From assembly GCA_963727835.1 (NCBI GenBank), contig CAVSIB010000042.1, forward strand, positions 55,269-119,268: 64,000 nucleotides of DNA. Reading direction: 5' to 3'. The notes under the pieces were generated by a model. It had not been told where the DNA came from. It did not search any database and worked only from the letters and a program-made list of their open reading frames with translations. The position numbers and the translations under genes are program-made. Positions 18,871 to 28,534 of this stretch are shown here, in pieces (the stretch's first letter is position 1; each line of letters starts with the position of its first letter). This DNA comes from G026625185 sp963727835 (GTDB lineage Bacteria > Desulfobacterota > WTBG01 > JAGOGO01).

Positions 18871-19359
18871 TTAGCCCTTTTGTTTAGCCCCTCGCATCAT
18901 GGCAACTTTTCCGGTCCGGGCAACTTCTTTAATACCCATCGGCTTACATAAATTGATGATCGCATCCAGTTTGCCCTCATCTCCGGTCACTTCAACCACG
19001 TAAGCATCAGGACTTACATCCACCACCTTTCCCCGAAATATGTTCACAATATTGAGAAGCTCAGACCGATTCTCATCAGTCACATTCACCTTAATCAAAA
19101 CCATTTCCCGATTCACAAAATCACCATTAACAAAATCAATCACCTTGATGACATTAACCAGTTTGTTAAGGTGTTTAATAATCTGTTCGAGAATCTGATC
19201 ATTGCCCCGGGTAACGATAGTCATTCGGGAAATCGTAGCATCAAGCGTCTCGGCCACCGAAAGACTCTCAATGTTAAACCCCCGGCCGCTGAAAAGCCCC
19301 GCAATCCATGAAAGAACTCCCGGTTTATTTTCAACTAAAATCGAAAGGGTGTGTTGCAT
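18871..19359 (-). CDS. ilvN: Acetolactate synthase small (regulatory) subunit
   Basis: 162 residues from the ATG at 19359. An upstream extension to 19455 would run into ilvB and lacks homology. An ACT domain occupies residues about 3-75 (HTLSILVENKPGVLSWIAGLF then RGFNIESLSV), and the C-terminal half (LIKVNVTDENRSELLNIVNIFRG) is complete. It binds valine and stimulates IlvB. It follows ilvB by 19 bp. The symbol ilvH is also used for this family. Confidence 0.95.
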   Translation of the reverse strand: MQHTLSILVENKPGVLSWIAGLFSGRGFNIESLSVAETLDATISRMTIVTRGNDQILEQIIKHLNKLVNVIKVIDFVNGDFVNREMVLIKVNVTDENRSELLNIVNIFRGKVVDVSPDAYVVEVTGDEGKLDAIINLCKPMGIKEVARTGKVAMMRGAKQKG

Positions 19360-19378
19360 AATGATCCTCGAAAATAAT

Positions 19379-21067
19379 TTAAACCAATAACATCTTATTA
19401 ATGGGAGCTCCGGACGGGACCATCGGATAAACACATTCTTCTGGCTCCACCACAAAATCCATTATCACCAGCCGAGGTATTGAGAACGCCTTTTTTATTA
19501 AGGGCACAACCTCTTCGGGTTTAACTGCTCGAAGTCCCACCGCACCATATGCCTCCGCCAGCTTAATAAAATCGGGTGCCGTGTTCATATGGGTGTGCGA
19601 ATATCGTCGATCATAAAAAAGTTCCTGCCATTGCCGAACCATCCCTAAATATCCATTATTAAGAATAGCAATTTTTATTGGAAGACCGTGTTGAATAGCG
19701 GTTGCCATTTCCTGAATGTTCATCTGAATGCTCCCATCCCCAGCAATATCAATAACCAATCGATCAGGAAAAGCGATTTGTGCGCCGATTGCGGCAGGGA
19801 ATCCATATCCCATCGTTCCCAGCCCACCCGAAGTAAGAAGTGTGCGCGGCTGTGTAAATTTATAAAACTGGGCAGTCCACATCTGGTTTTGACCAACTTC
19901 CGTAGTAACGATAGCTTCGCCCTTAGTGAGTTCGGAAATTTTTTCCACGACAAACTGGGGTTTAATAATATTTTTCTGCACATATGAGAGAGGATAGGTT
20001 ATCTTCCACTCGGCAATTTGATCAAGCCATTCTTTCCTTTTCTTTTTTCCCTCTTTTCCCTTATCTTCCTTTTTAAGGGTCTCGATCATCTGTTTCAGGG
20101 TGGTTTTAACATCCCCCACAATCGGAATGTCAACCTTAACATTCTTGCTAATGGAGGTAGGATCAATATCAATATGGACAATCTTCGCTAACGACGCAAA
20201 CTCATCAAGTTTGCCGGTAACCCGGTCATCGAATCGGGCCCCAACGGAAATTAAAAGGTCACAATTCGTTATCGCCATGTTTGCCGAATAGGTTCCATGC
20301 ATCCCCAGCATCCCCAGCGAAAGAACATCATTTTCCGGAAAAGATCCCAAGCCCATCAACGTCGTGGCAACCGGTATTTTAAATTTTTGAGCGATAAAGC
20401 GAAACTCTTCGGCACCATTGGAACTGATAACTCCACCCCCGCCAAGCAGCACTGGTTTTTCTGCGTTGAGAATTTCATTTACTGCCCGCTTAATCTGGCC
20501 AACGTGTCCTTTAATGGTGGGGTTATAACCCCTCAGATGAATTGTCTCTGGAAACACATAGTCACAGAAACTATTCATCAAGTCCTTGGGCAAATCAATC
20601 AGAACGGGACCAGGACGACCAGTCCGGGCAATATAAAAAGCCTCTCGGATAACCTGTGCTAATTCTTCAAGATCTTTAATTAAATAATTATGCTTGGTGC
20701 AGGGTCGAGTAATCCCCACGATATCTGCTTCCTGAAACGCATCATTTCCAATGAGCATCGTTGGAACCTGCCCCGTTAAAACAACGACAGGAATAGAGTC
20801 CATATAGGCAGTAGCGATACCCGTTACCGTATTGGTTGCTCCTGGCCCAGAAGTCACCAACGCCACGCCGATCCTGCCTGAAGCGCGGGCATACCCATCC
20901 GCTGCATGAACTGCTGCCTGCTCATGACGAACCAAAACATGCCGAATCGGATAGTTGGGAAGTTCATGGTAAATATCGATTACCGCCCCTCCGGGGTATC
21001 CAAAAATAACATCCACCCCTTCTTTAACCAAAGTCTCTAACAATATTTGAGCTCCTTTCAGTCGCAA
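19379..21067 (-). CDS. ilvB: Acetolactate synthase large (catalytic) subunit
   Basis: 562 residues, ThDP-dependent. The N-terminal domain carries GYPGGAVIDIYHEL and the catalytic glutamate in HEQAAVHAADGYARASG. The C-terminal ThDP/Mg motif is GDGSIQMNIQEMATAI followed by ILNNGYLGMVRQWQ. The FAD-binding middle domain is present, which marks the anabolic enzyme. First gene of the ilv-leu run apart from a small DUF465 gene 13 bp upstream; only 93 bp separate that gene from tsaB, so no long attenuator fits there. Confidence 0.96.
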   Translation of the reverse strand: MRLKGAQILLETLVKEGVDVIFGYPGGAVIDIYHELPNYPIRHVLVRHEQAAVHAADGYARASGRIGVALVTSGPGATNTVTGIATAYMDSIPVVVLTGQVPTMLIGNDAFQEADIVGITRPCTKHNYLIKDLEELAQVIREAFYIARTGRPGPVLIDLPKDLMNSFCDYVFPETIHLRGYNPTIKGHVGQIKRAVNEILNAEKPVLLGGGGVISSNGAEEFRFIAQKFKIPVATTLMGLGSFPENDVLSLGMLGMHGTYSANMAITNCDLLISVGARFDDRVTGKLDEFASLAKIVHIDIDPTSISKNVKVDIPIVGDVKTTLKQMIETLKKEDKGKEGKKKRKEWLDQIAEWKITYPLSYVQKNIIKPQFVVEKISELTKGEAIVTTEVGQNQMWTAQFYKFTQPRTLLTSGGLGTMGYGFPAAIGAQIAFPDRLVIDIAGDGSIQMNIQEMATAIQHGLPIKIAILNNGYLGMVRQWQELFYDRRYSHTHMNTAPDFIKLAEAYGAVGLRAVKPEEVVPLIKKAFSIPRLVIMDFVVEPEECVYPMVPSGAPINKMLLV

Positions 21068-21080
21068 ACTTTTACCCCTT

Positions 21081-21317
21081 TCATAACGCTGAACTTTTGA
21101 TTCGATATTTACTCAAAATTGCTTCAATCTGGTCTTTACCTCGAAGTTTTAATTTTTTCAAATTTTTTCTTTCTGTTTCATCTTCAGTCGTGAGAAAGGC
21201 CTTTTTTTCAAGTTCAACCAGTTTCCGCTCAAATTCCCGGTGCTCTTCCACATGTCGTTTGAGCTCAGGGTCCTTATCAACCCATTGGGAGATCAACTCC
21301 TCATCATATTTTTCCAT
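21081..21317 (-). CDS. DUF465/YdcH-like small coiled-coil protein
   Basis: 78 residues, highly charged, predicted almost entirely helical. The pattern D-ELK-HVEEHREFE-KL-ELEKK followed by E-E--NLKKLKLRGKDQIEAIL matches the YdcH/DUF465 family, in which an H-x3-H/E-x3-L helix pair folds as a hairpin. Function is unknown. It lies 13 bp upstream of ilvB in the same direction and is probably cotranscribed with it. Confidence 0.8.
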   Translation of the reverse strand: MEKYDEELISQWVDKDPELKRHVEEHREFERKLVELEKKAFLTTEDETERKNLKKLKLRGKDQIEAILSKYRIKSSAL

Positions 21318-21410
21318 AACTCTTTCTCCCTTACGTCCTCTGTTCCTAAAGTTGACAAAAACTTCTTAGTTTGACTTATTTATCTACTTTTATCATTTTC
21401 TTTAAAAAAA

Positions 21411-22097
21411 TCAAGTCTTCTTGTTGCGCTCAGCATCAGAAGGCCGAATATAATGAGGGGTCACATTGTTTATCGCAAGAGTATTTCCCTTTTTCAGTTC
21501 TTCCAGTCCGAGACAAGCGATGGTAGCCGCCCGAGGATGCCTTAAATGAGGAGGAGCAAACAAGGCTTTTGAGCCAAGAAATTCCTTTATGAGAGACTCA
21601 TAAACGTGGCTCCCATCTCCAAGGAACATAACCCGTTCGTTGATCTTTTGCAGGAGTTGCTGGGGGGCAATGGCTAGGTCTGTGGTTATTTTTTGGAGTT
21701 CAAAGGATGTGTTCCAACGGTAAAGCGCTGCAAATACTTCTTTTTTTCTTGCATCTAACATCGGACAAACCAAAGTCTCTGCACAAGGATAATGATGTGC
21801 CAAACCATCGAGCGTGGATATCCCCACTATCGGTTTTTCACTCGCTAAAGACAGTCCCTTTATGGTACTAATGCCGATCCTTAACCCCGTAAAAGACCCT
21901 GGTCCTAAAGAAACAACCAAGCCGTCAATGCGGGAAAAAGGAATATCACTACTTTTTAATAATTGATCAATAATGGGAAGAAGACGTTCCGAATGATTAA
22001 GACTCACGTTGAGAGTACACTCGCCAATAATTCCTTCATCATTTACTACCGCAACACTTCCAACTCCAGTAGCGGTTTCAACTCCTAAGACTATCAT
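21411..22097 (-). CDS. tsaB: tRNA threonylcarbamoyladenosine biosynthesis protein TsaB
   Basis: 228 residues of the ASKHA fold. The start VLGVETATGVGSVAVVND is the family's first phosphate motif, and the typical GPGSFTGLRIGISTIKGLS occurs at residues about 69-87. It lacks the metal ligands of TsaD, as expected for TsaB, which scaffolds TsaD and TsaE for t6A modification of ANN-decoding tRNAs. It lies upstream of the ilv genes, 54 bp after the rseP stop. Confidence 0.93.
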   Translation of the reverse strand: MIVLGVETATGVGSVAVVNDEGIIGECTLNVSLNHSERLLPIIDQLLKSSDIPFSRIDGLVVSLGPGSFTGLRIGISTIKGLSLASEKPIVGISTLDGLAHHYPCAETLVCPMLDARKKEVFAALYRWNTSFELQKITTDLAIAPQQLLQKINERVMFLGDGSHVYESLIKEFLGSKALFAPPHLRHPRAATIACLGLEELKKGNTLAINNVTPHYIRPSDAERNKKT

Positions 22098-22150
22098 AAA
22101 AACTCTATCCCTTCTGGTTGCCCACGTTTTATTGTCTTACGTTTTCTTGT

Positions 22151-23495
22151 TTATTTCCAAGGGAAAAAGTCTTTAATGTTGCCGGGAAGGACCCGCATTA
22201 TGTCATTATAGGTTACCGTTACCATTAAAAGTATAAGGATCGCCAAACCAACTTGTTGTGCTATCTCCATCTTTTTTATCCCGATGGGTTTTCCTTTAAT
22301 AAGTTCAAAAAGTAAAAATAAAATGAGACCCCCATCTAACACCGGAATAGGAACTAGGTTTATTATCCCTAAACTCAATGACAAAAAAGCCATAAACGAA
22401 AGGAAGTCCGAAAGGCCGGATTGAGCGGCCTTGCCGCTTAGTTTGGCGATCATGATAGGGCCCCCAAGAGCCTTAACCGAAAGATTAAAGGTGATCAAAT
22501 CCTTGAGCATCTTTAACGTTGACCATGCCATCTCACAGGTTCTTTGCGTTCCTTTTTTGAGCGACTCAAAAAACCCGTATTTCTCATTGACGGTTTTGAT
22601 TATCGGCATGATGCCAATAAACGGTCTTTTTTCACCATATATCTCCTGAATCTCCGGCTTGATTAAGAAAAATAGCTTTTTATCATTCCTCTGAATTTCA
22701 AACGCGATTTCTTTTTCTTTATTATTTTTGATCAGTTGGGGAACTTGATTCCAGTGAAAGATAGGGATGTTAGCAACCGAAACTATTCTATCCCCTGGTT
22801 TTAAACCAGCTTTTTCCGCCGGATAGTGAGGAGTAAGGCTCTCCAATGATCGGATCAAAAAAGCATTCCCAGCCCACATATCCTACACCGAAGTCCTTAG
22901 TCGTAATCGGGGTTAATACGCTTTCCCTCACCTCTCTATCTCGCAAGAATAAAACCCGTAACTCCTTTTCCGGATGAGTCAAAATAGTATTTTGCAACTC
23001 TTCCCAGTTTTTGATCGTTACACCATCAATGCCTTTAATGAGGTCTCCTACCTTAAAGCCAGCCTTAGCTGCAGGGGACGCTTCCTCTATCCATCCAATA
23101 ATCGGGGCTTCCTTTAGGTATTGTGGAACCTGAACCCCGATCATAAAAACAAGAGGAAAAAGCAAAAAGGCAAGAATTATGTTCATCACTGGACCGGCAA
23201 CAACAATTTTGACCCGGTCACCTACTTTTCGGGAAGTGAATTCCGATAGATCATTTTTTAACTCTTCTCCCGGGTTTTCACCTTTGAGCTTTACGTACCC
23301 CCCAAGCGGGAGAAGCGAAATGAGATACTCGGTTCCATCGTTTCTCCCCTTAAACCCAACAATCTTTGGCCCAAACCCTAATGAAAATTTTTCCACTTTA
23401 ACACCAATCCATTTAGCCACAATAAAATGGCCAAATTCATGGATAAAAACGAGTACACCGATAAGAATGAAAAAAGATACAATCGTGGAAATCAT
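22151..23495 (-). CDS. rseP: RIP metalloprotease RseP (site-2 protease), frameshifted
   Basis: Intramembrane zinc protease. The N-terminal piece starts at 23495 and holds the HEFGH motif (VFIHEFGHFIVAKW), GFGPKIVGF, LPLGGYVKL and the first PDZ-like domain. The frame breaks at about 22830, inside the second PDZ region, and continues as TPHYPAEKAGLKPGDRI, ending with the second active-site motif IINLVPIPVLDGGLILF. Deleting one C restores IIGELTPHYP. The 1345-nt span is one base over a multiple of three; the corrected length is about 447. It is followed by tsaB and preceded by dxr, the common dxr-rseP pair. Confidence 0.92.
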
Positions 23496-23600
23496 CTAGT
23501 TTTACCTCGTGTAAAATTTCTGTTTATCTGATCCATCTTTCACTGCGTTGTTCATTTTAGTTTTACTTTACACCTGTCTTTTGATTATGGTCAACTGGGT

Positions 23601-24764
23601 TTATTTTTTTAAAGCATTAACTATGTTATTGGCTGTTTGTCGAGCCCACGCATCCACCTCCATGGCATCCTCAATATCTTTAATGCTCCGAGGATTATGC
23701 TTTTCCATACTTTTTTTAATCACCAAGGGGATTTCTGGAAAAGAAATTTGTTTTTTGAGGAAAGCTTCCACCGCAACTTCATTCGCTCCATTTAATACCG
23801 CACACATTGACGCTTCTTCCTGGAGAGACTGGTAAGCTAATCGTACAGTTGGGAATAGTTCAAAATCCGGTTCAAAAAAGGTCAATTTTCCAAGGTTCGC
23901 CAAGTTGAGGGACGGCAGGTCGTTTTTTAGCCTCTCCGGATAAGCTAAGGCATACGAGATCGGGAGTCTCATATCCGGCAAAGACATCTGAGCAAGCGTA
24001 GAACCATCACAATATTCAACCATGCTGTGAATTATGCTCTGAGGATGAATGAGCACCTGGATAAATTCTGGGGGAAGATTAAAAAGCCAGTGGGCTTCTA
24101 TGACCTCCAACCCTTTATTCATCAGTGTGGCGGAATCAATGGTTATTTTTTTCCCCATTTTCCACACCGGATGTTTCAACGCTTCTTCTGGAGTAATGTT
24201 CGTTAAATGTTTTGAGTCATAGTTTAAGAAGGGGCCTCCTGAGGCGGTAAGAATCAATCGACTCACGTCTTCTTTCCTTTGTCCTTTAAACACTTGAAAA
24301 ATAGCGCTATGCTCACTATCGATGGGGATTATGTCAACCCCATAAGACTGGGCTGCCTCCATCACCAGTTTTCCCGCTACCACCAAGGCCTCTTTATTGG
24401 CCAAAGCGAGCCTCTTCCCCGATCGAATAGCGGCCATCGTGGGGATAAGCCCTACAGAACCAACCATTGCCGAAATGACCAAGTCAGCTTCGGGATATGT
24501 TGCTACCTCAATAATCCCTGCTTGGCCAACAAGGATCGGCAGAGAAGGATAAGGAGAAAGAAGATCTTTAAGCTTGGCTGCTAATGCCGGGCTGGTGACT
24601 GAAACTACGTCCGGTTTATATATCTTGATTTGCTCCGATAATGTGGCCACATTGCTACCCGCTGCCAGCCCAACAACTTTATAACGCTCGGGGAAAGCCG
24701 CAATGATTTTTAAGGTATTCGTGCCGATAAACCCAGTTGATCCCAAGATAGAGATCTTTTTCAT
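23601..24764 (-). CDS. dxr: 1-deoxy-D-xylulose 5-phosphate reductoisomerase
   Basis: 387 residues. Converts DXP to MEP with NADPH, the committed isoprenoid step. The NADPH motif is GSTGFIGTNTLKII (family GSTGSIG). Metal and substrate motifs are ALANKEALVVAG, PIDSEHSAIFQ, LTASGGPF, MGKKITIDSATLMNKGLEV and HPQSIIHSMVEYCDGS. It overlaps cdsA by four bases (start codon within the end of cdsA), a sign of translational coupling. Confidence 0.96.
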   Translation of the reverse strand: MKKISILGSTGFIGTNTLKIIAAFPERYKVVGLAAGSNVATLSEQIKIYKPDVVSVTSPALAAKLKDLLSPYPSLPILVGQAGIIEVATYPEADLVISAMVGSVGLIPTMAAIRSGKRLALANKEALVVAGKLVMEAAQSYGVDIIPIDSEHSAIFQVFKGQRKEDVSRLILTASGGPFLNYDSKHLTNITPEEALKHPVWKMGKKITIDSATLMNKGLEVIEAHWLFNLPPEFIQVLIHPQSIIHSMVEYCDGSTLAQMSLPDMRLPISYALAYPERLKNDLPSLNLANLGKLTFFEPDFELFPTVRLAYQSLQEEASMCAVLNGANEVAVEAFLKKQISFPEIPLVIKKSMEKHNPRSIKDIEDAMEVDAWARQTANNIVNALKK

Positions 24765-25577
24765 AAAAGCCTTTCCTGGAAGATAATAACGTAGAAAAGG
24801 AAGGGAGCAGAAAAAAAGAGGCTATCTAAACGATCCAAAACTCCCCCATGGCCGGGGAGGCAATTTCCTGAGTCTTTAACCTTAGCTTCTCTTTTAAGAA
24901 CTGATTCCCAAAGGTCTCCCAGCTGACCCAATATGCCGGCAATACCTGCTAAAAATATAATCACCAAACAAGAAGATTCGGGAAAAAAGAAAAAAGCAAA
25001 TACCAGGCCTCCCAAAATACTTCCTATCAACCCCAAGATCGCTCCTTCTTGGGTTTTCCCTGGGCTTATTTTCGGAGAAAGTTTGTGTTCACCAAATAAT
25101 TTCCCCCCGTAGAAAGCGAAAGTATCCCCACTGAAAATTATTGTAAGGAGAAAAAAAACCAAAAGTCGGCCTTTGTCCAAACCCCGTAACCAGATTAAAT
25201 GGGAGAGAAAAAAAACAATAACGAAGATACCAATTAAATGCTTTTTTAAATCCGAGTTTTGGTTTGCCGAGTTTTTCACGGTAACTATTTTAACCATACA
25301 AAAAGAAAAACCGACTCCCGCAATGCAAGCAAACAAACCTGGCTTCTTCGAGATAAAAAAATCCTCCGGATAAAATAATCCCCACAATAATCCCAACAAA
25401 GCGTGAGATTTTTGAAATGGAGACTAAATCGTAAAATTCTTTAAGAGCAAAAAGATTAACCAGGAGAATAAAAACAAAAAAAATCGGCTTTGAACTATAG
25501 CCGACAACCAGAAAAATGATTGCAAGTCCAATCACACCGGTTAGCAGTCTATCCCGGTGGTCTTTTGAAAATCCCAT
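24761..25577 (-). CDS. cdsA: Phosphatidate cytidylyltransferase, frameshifted
   Basis: Integral membrane enzyme that makes CDP-diacylglycerol. The N-terminal piece from 25577 has membrane segments (LTGVIGLAIIFLVVGY). The frame breaks near 25385, and the C-terminal piece carries GDTFAFYGGKLFGEHKLSP then SPGKTQEGAILGLIGS, and the signature KRxxKxKDxGxxxPGHGGxxDRxD as KREAKVKDSGNCLPGHGG followed by VLDRLDSL. One surplus G in the run around GTGGGGATT would explain the break. Corrected length is about 271, the family norm. It lies between uppS and dxr. Confidence 0.92.
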
Positions 25578-25582
25578 AGGTT

Positions 25583-26326
25583 TTATCCAATCGTGGTTAA
25601 CTGTTCGCTTGTCCGACCAAATCGCCTTTCCCGGCTCTGATAATTTATCAAGGCTCGAACCATATCCTCCCTTTTAAAGTCAGGCCAAAGAATTTCGGTA
25701 ACATAAATTTCAGTATATGCCATCTGCCAGAGAAGAAAATTACTCAATCGCATTTCCCCACTGGTGCGAATTAAAAGATCAGGGTCAGGGAGATCCTTGG
25801 TAAACAAATAGCTTGAAAAACTTCCTTCCGTAATGTCGTCTTCCTTTAAACGGCCTTGTTTAACTGCTTGCACTATCTTTTTTATGGCCCGGATAATTTC
25901 ATCCCTCCCCCCATAACTCAAAGCCAAGTTTACGATCATTCCGCTACACGTTTTAGTCTTTTCTACGGTTTCATGGAGTATCCTAGCCACCGATGGAGGC
26001 ATATCGTCGATATTCCCGATTGTCTTTAAACAAATATTATTTTTCAGAAGTTTCTTTGACTCTTTAACAATGTACTTTTTAAGCAGACTCATGAGCGCTT
26101 GAACTTCTTTTTTCGGCCGTCTCCAGTTTTCAATCGAAAATGCGTAAAGGGTAAGCACTTTAATCCCTGCTTCCCTGCAAAATTTAACAATCTCACGAGC
26201 TGATTCAATCCCTTTTTGATGGCCAACAATCCGTTCTAAGTTTCGCTTTTTGGCCCACCGACCATTTCCATCCATAATGATGGCAATATGCTTAGGGAGT
26301 TTTTCTTTATCTAAATTTTCCATCAT
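25583..26326 (-). CDS. uppS: Undecaprenyl diphosphate synthase (cis-prenyltransferase)
   Basis: 247 residues. Adds isopentenyl units to farnesyl-PP to give the C55 carrier for cell-wall synthesis. The P-loop with catalytic Asp is IAIIMDGNGRWAKKR, followed by GHQKGIESAREIVKFC, TLYAFSIENWRRP, NLALSYGGRDEI and DLLIRTSGEMRLSNFLLWQ, ending FGR. The start at 26326 (ATGATG) overlaps a possible small upstream ORF. It precedes cdsA by 5 bp. Confidence 0.96.
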   Translation of the reverse strand: MMENLDKEKLPKHIAIIMDGNGRWAKKRNLERIVGHQKGIESAREIVKFCREAGIKVLTLYAFSIENWRRPKKEVQALMSLLKKYIVKESKKLLKNNICLKTIGNIDDMPPSVARILHETVEKTKTCSGMIVNLALSYGGRDEIIRAIKKIVQAVKQGRLKEDDITEGSFSSYLFTKDLPDPDLLIRTSGEMRLSNFLLWQMAYTEIYVTEILWPDFKREDMVRALINYQSRERRFGRTSEQLTTIG

Positions 26327-26484
26327 AAAATTACCGCAAAGGTATGCAATGCCCTATGTCCGAAAATTTCAGGAAAAACTTTCCATCCCGTAAGTTTATA
26401 CTCAATCAATTCCTCAGTTTCTGTGCTCGAAAAGCATACCTCCATTACCATCAAAAAAGCATGAGGTTTCAATAAAAAAGACAT
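26323..26484 (-). CDS. Possible small ORF coupled to uppS
   Basis: A 53-codon frame starting at ATG 26484 (or 26448) whose TGA overlaps the uppS ATG (ATGA). The peptide includes MVMEVCFSSTETEELIEY and GWKVFPEIFGH. I do not recognise it. There is no clear ribosome binding site, and the surrounding 270 bp between frr and uppS shows nothing else. It could be a chance frame or a decayed gene; the overlap with uppS is the only positional support. Confidence 0.25.
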   Translation of the reverse strand: MSFLLKPHAFLMVMEVCFSSTETEELIEYKLTGWKVFPEIFGHRALHTFAVIL

Positions 26485-26596
26485 CTAAAGGGGATAAAGA
26501 AAACGAGGAAGAAAAATATATTTTTTTGTTTTATCAATGTTTAAATTAAAAATCTTATTGAGGCTGGGCCTTTCGCACGATAACGCTTTTCCTTCC

Positions 26597-27154
26597 CTAT
26601 ATTGCCATTAATTCTTTTTCCTTTTCAATAAAAAGCGCTTCTGCTTTTTCGATATATTCGTCAGTAATTTTTTGGACATGGTCGTGATCGGCAAAATATT
26701 CATCTTCTGAAATTTCTTTATCTTTTTTAAAATCTTTGAGCTTCTCGTTAATATCCCTCCGGATGTTTCTTAAGGTAACTTTAGCTTTCTCGGCTACCTT
26801 CCCAATAACCTTAACAAGCTCCTTTCTCCTTTCCTCAGTGAGCGATGGTATTGGGATCCGGATAATTTTTCCGTCAGTCGCAGGCGTCAAACCTAAATCA
26901 GACCTAAGAATGGCTTTCTCAATATCGCCAATAATCTTAGTATCCCAGGGTTGGATGGTTATCAAACGACTATCCGGAACCGCAAGGGTTGATACTTGGT
27001 TGAGCGGCACAACCGAACCATAATAATTTACTTTTATTCCTTCGAGTAAAGACAGTGATGCTCTTCCTGTCCTCACCCGTCCAAATTCGTGTTTGGTGTT
27101 TTCGAGAGCTTTTTCCATTTCCTCCCGCATTTTTTTTTCTAATTCTTTATCCAT
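26597..27154 (-). CDS. frr: Ribosome recycling factor
   Basis: 185 residues from ATG 27154, the exact family size; the longer frame to 27190 would overlap pyrH. The sequence has KALENTKHEFGRVRTGRASLSLLEGI, ITIQPWD, GKIIRIPIPSLTEERRKEL and RNIRRDINEKLKDFKKD. With EF-G it splits post-termination ribosomes. It follows pyrH by only 4 bp in the canonical rpsB-tsf-pyrH-frr order. Confidence 0.96.
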   Translation of the reverse strand: MDKELEKKMREEMEKALENTKHEFGRVRTGRASLSLLEGIKVNYYGSVVPLNQVSTLAVPDSRLITIQPWDTKIIGDIEKAILRSDLGLTPATDGKIIRIPIPSLTEERRKELVKVIGKVAEKAKVTLRNIRRDINEKLKDFKKDKEISEDEYFADHDHVQKITDEYIEKAEALFIEKEKELMAI

Positions 27155-27158
27155 TGTA

Positions 27159-27875
27159 TTATTCCTCAATAATGGTTCCCACCTTGGCACCCAATAAAAC
27201 CCGTTTAATGTTATTGGGAACGGTGAGACTAAAAATTAATACCGGAAGATGGTTATCCATACAAAGGGAAATGGCGGTTGAATCCATTACCTTGCAGTTT
27301 TTATTGAGATAATCTAAATACGTGAGCCGGTCAAACTTTACTGCATCCTTATTTAAAAACGGATCAGAGTCATAAACTCCGTCAACCTTGGTAGCCTTGA
27401 GTATCGCCTCAGCGCCAATCTCCATCGCCCGCAAAGCCGCTGCCGTGTCACTCGAAAAATAAGGGTTACCTGTCCCCCCGGCAAAAATAACTACTCGTTT
27501 TTTTTCCAAATGCCGAATCGCTCGCCGTCTTATGTAAGGCTCGGCGACCTGATGCATCTCAAGCGCGGTAAGAACTCGGGTGGGAATACTGCGGTTTTCA
27601 AAGGCATTTTGAAGTGCGAGGCTGTTGATCACCGTAGCTAACATCCCCATATAATCTCCCGAAGTACGATCTAATCCTTCAGCATTCCCCGATACTCCTC
27701 GAAAAATGTTTCCCCCTCCAATCACTAAGGCCAACTGTATGCCGAGTTCATAGATATCACGAATCTCTTCAGAGATTTTACTAATGGCTTTGGTGTCAAT
27801 ACCAAAGCCTTTCTCTCCGGCCAGTACTTCTCCGCTTAATTTGATGAGTACTCTACGAAAAACAGTATCGGTCAT
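27159..27875 (-). CDS. pyrH: UMP kinase
   Basis: 238 residues from ATG 27875. A TTG at 27911 is possible but would overlap tsf. The amino-acid-kinase fold is clear: LIKLSGEVLAGEKGFGID, LVIGGGNIFRG, DYMGMLATVINSLALQ, FAGGTGNPYFSSDTAAALRA and ILKATKVDGVYDSDP. It phosphorylates UMP to UDP and is UTP-inhibited in the family. It lies 16 bp after tsf. Confidence 0.95.
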   Translation of the reverse strand: MTDTVFRRVLIKLSGEVLAGEKGFGIDTKAISKISEEIRDIYELGIQLALVIGGGNIFRGVSGNAEGLDRTSGDYMGMLATVINSLALQNAFENRSIPTRVLTALEMHQVAEPYIRRRAIRHLEKKRVVIFAGGTGNPYFSSDTAAALRAMEIGAEAILKATKVDGVYDSDPFLNKDAVKFDRLTYLDYLNKNCKVMDSTAISLCMDNHLPVLIFSLTVPNNIKRVLLGAKVGTIIEE

Positions 27876-27891
27876 GGGATTCGTCTTACTT

Positions 27892-28494
27892 TTATTCCGC
27901 AGTTTCCCCAAGTTGATATCGGCAAAATCTACGGATGATAAGGTTTTCCCCTAACTTCCCAATATGGGAATCAAGCAATTCCTTGATCGTAACTTCCGGC
28001 TCCCTCACATAGCTCTGTTCCATTAAACAGACCTCAGAAAAAAATTTCTCTATTTTTCCCGCAATAATCTTATCAACTATTTTTTCGGGCTTTCCCTCAC
28101 GAAGGGCTTGATTACGGTAAATGTCTTTTTCTTTTTCGAAAACCGCTAAGGGAACATCCTCACGACTAAGATAAAGAGGATTGGAAGCGGCAATTTGCAT
28201 GGAAAGGTTTTTTACCAGTTCTTTAAAGTCCTCAGTCCGAGCCACAAAGTCAGTTTCACAATTTACCTCAACCAATACTCCGATCTTCCCGCCAGGATGA
28301 ATATACGCACTCACCAGTCCATCTTTAGCACTCCGGGTTGCTTTCTTTTGGGAGGTTTTCAGTCCTTTTTCCCGGAGCAGGTCAATCGCTTTATCAAAAT
28401 TCCCCTGCGCTTCTTCGAGAGCTCTTTTACAATCCATAATTGGCGCAAGAGTTCGTTCACGGAGCTCTTTTACCGTCTTCGCATCAATTTCCAT
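27892..28494 (-). CDS. tsf: Elongation factor Ts (short form)
   Basis: 200 residues, the nucleotide exchange factor for EF-Tu. The N-terminal UBA-like domain with KELRERTLAPIMDCKRALEE and GLKTSQKKATRSAKDGLV is intact, and one core dimerisation subdomain follows (VEVNCETDFVARTEDFK). This is the short class of about 200 residues found in many bacteria, not the roughly 280-residue E. coli form. No truncation is apparent, because the gene ends with a normal C-terminal helix and stop. Confidence 0.95.
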   Translation of the reverse strand: MEIDAKTVKELRERTLAPIMDCKRALEEAQGNFDKAIDLLREKGLKTSQKKATRSAKDGLVSAYIHPGGKIGVLVEVNCETDFVARTEDFKELVKNLSMQIAASNPLYLSREDVPLAVFEKEKDIYRNQALREGKPEKIVDKIIAGKIEKFFSEVCLMEQSYVREPEVTIKELLDSHIGKLGENLIIRRFCRYQLGETAE

Positions 28495-28534
28495 TCACAA
28501 CCTCCAAGGTTTTAGATTTTTTCCTTTATCGGTA

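Noticed and set aside
21318..21410. T-box or leader-peptide attenuator before the ilv genes
   Set aside because: Only 93 bp separate tsaB from the DUF465 gene, with no run of Leu/Val/Ile codons and no terminator-antiterminator pair visible.
27892..28494. Truncated tsf
   Set aside because: Its 200 residues match the short EF-Ts class with an intact N-domain and core; there is no leftover coding sequence after the stop.
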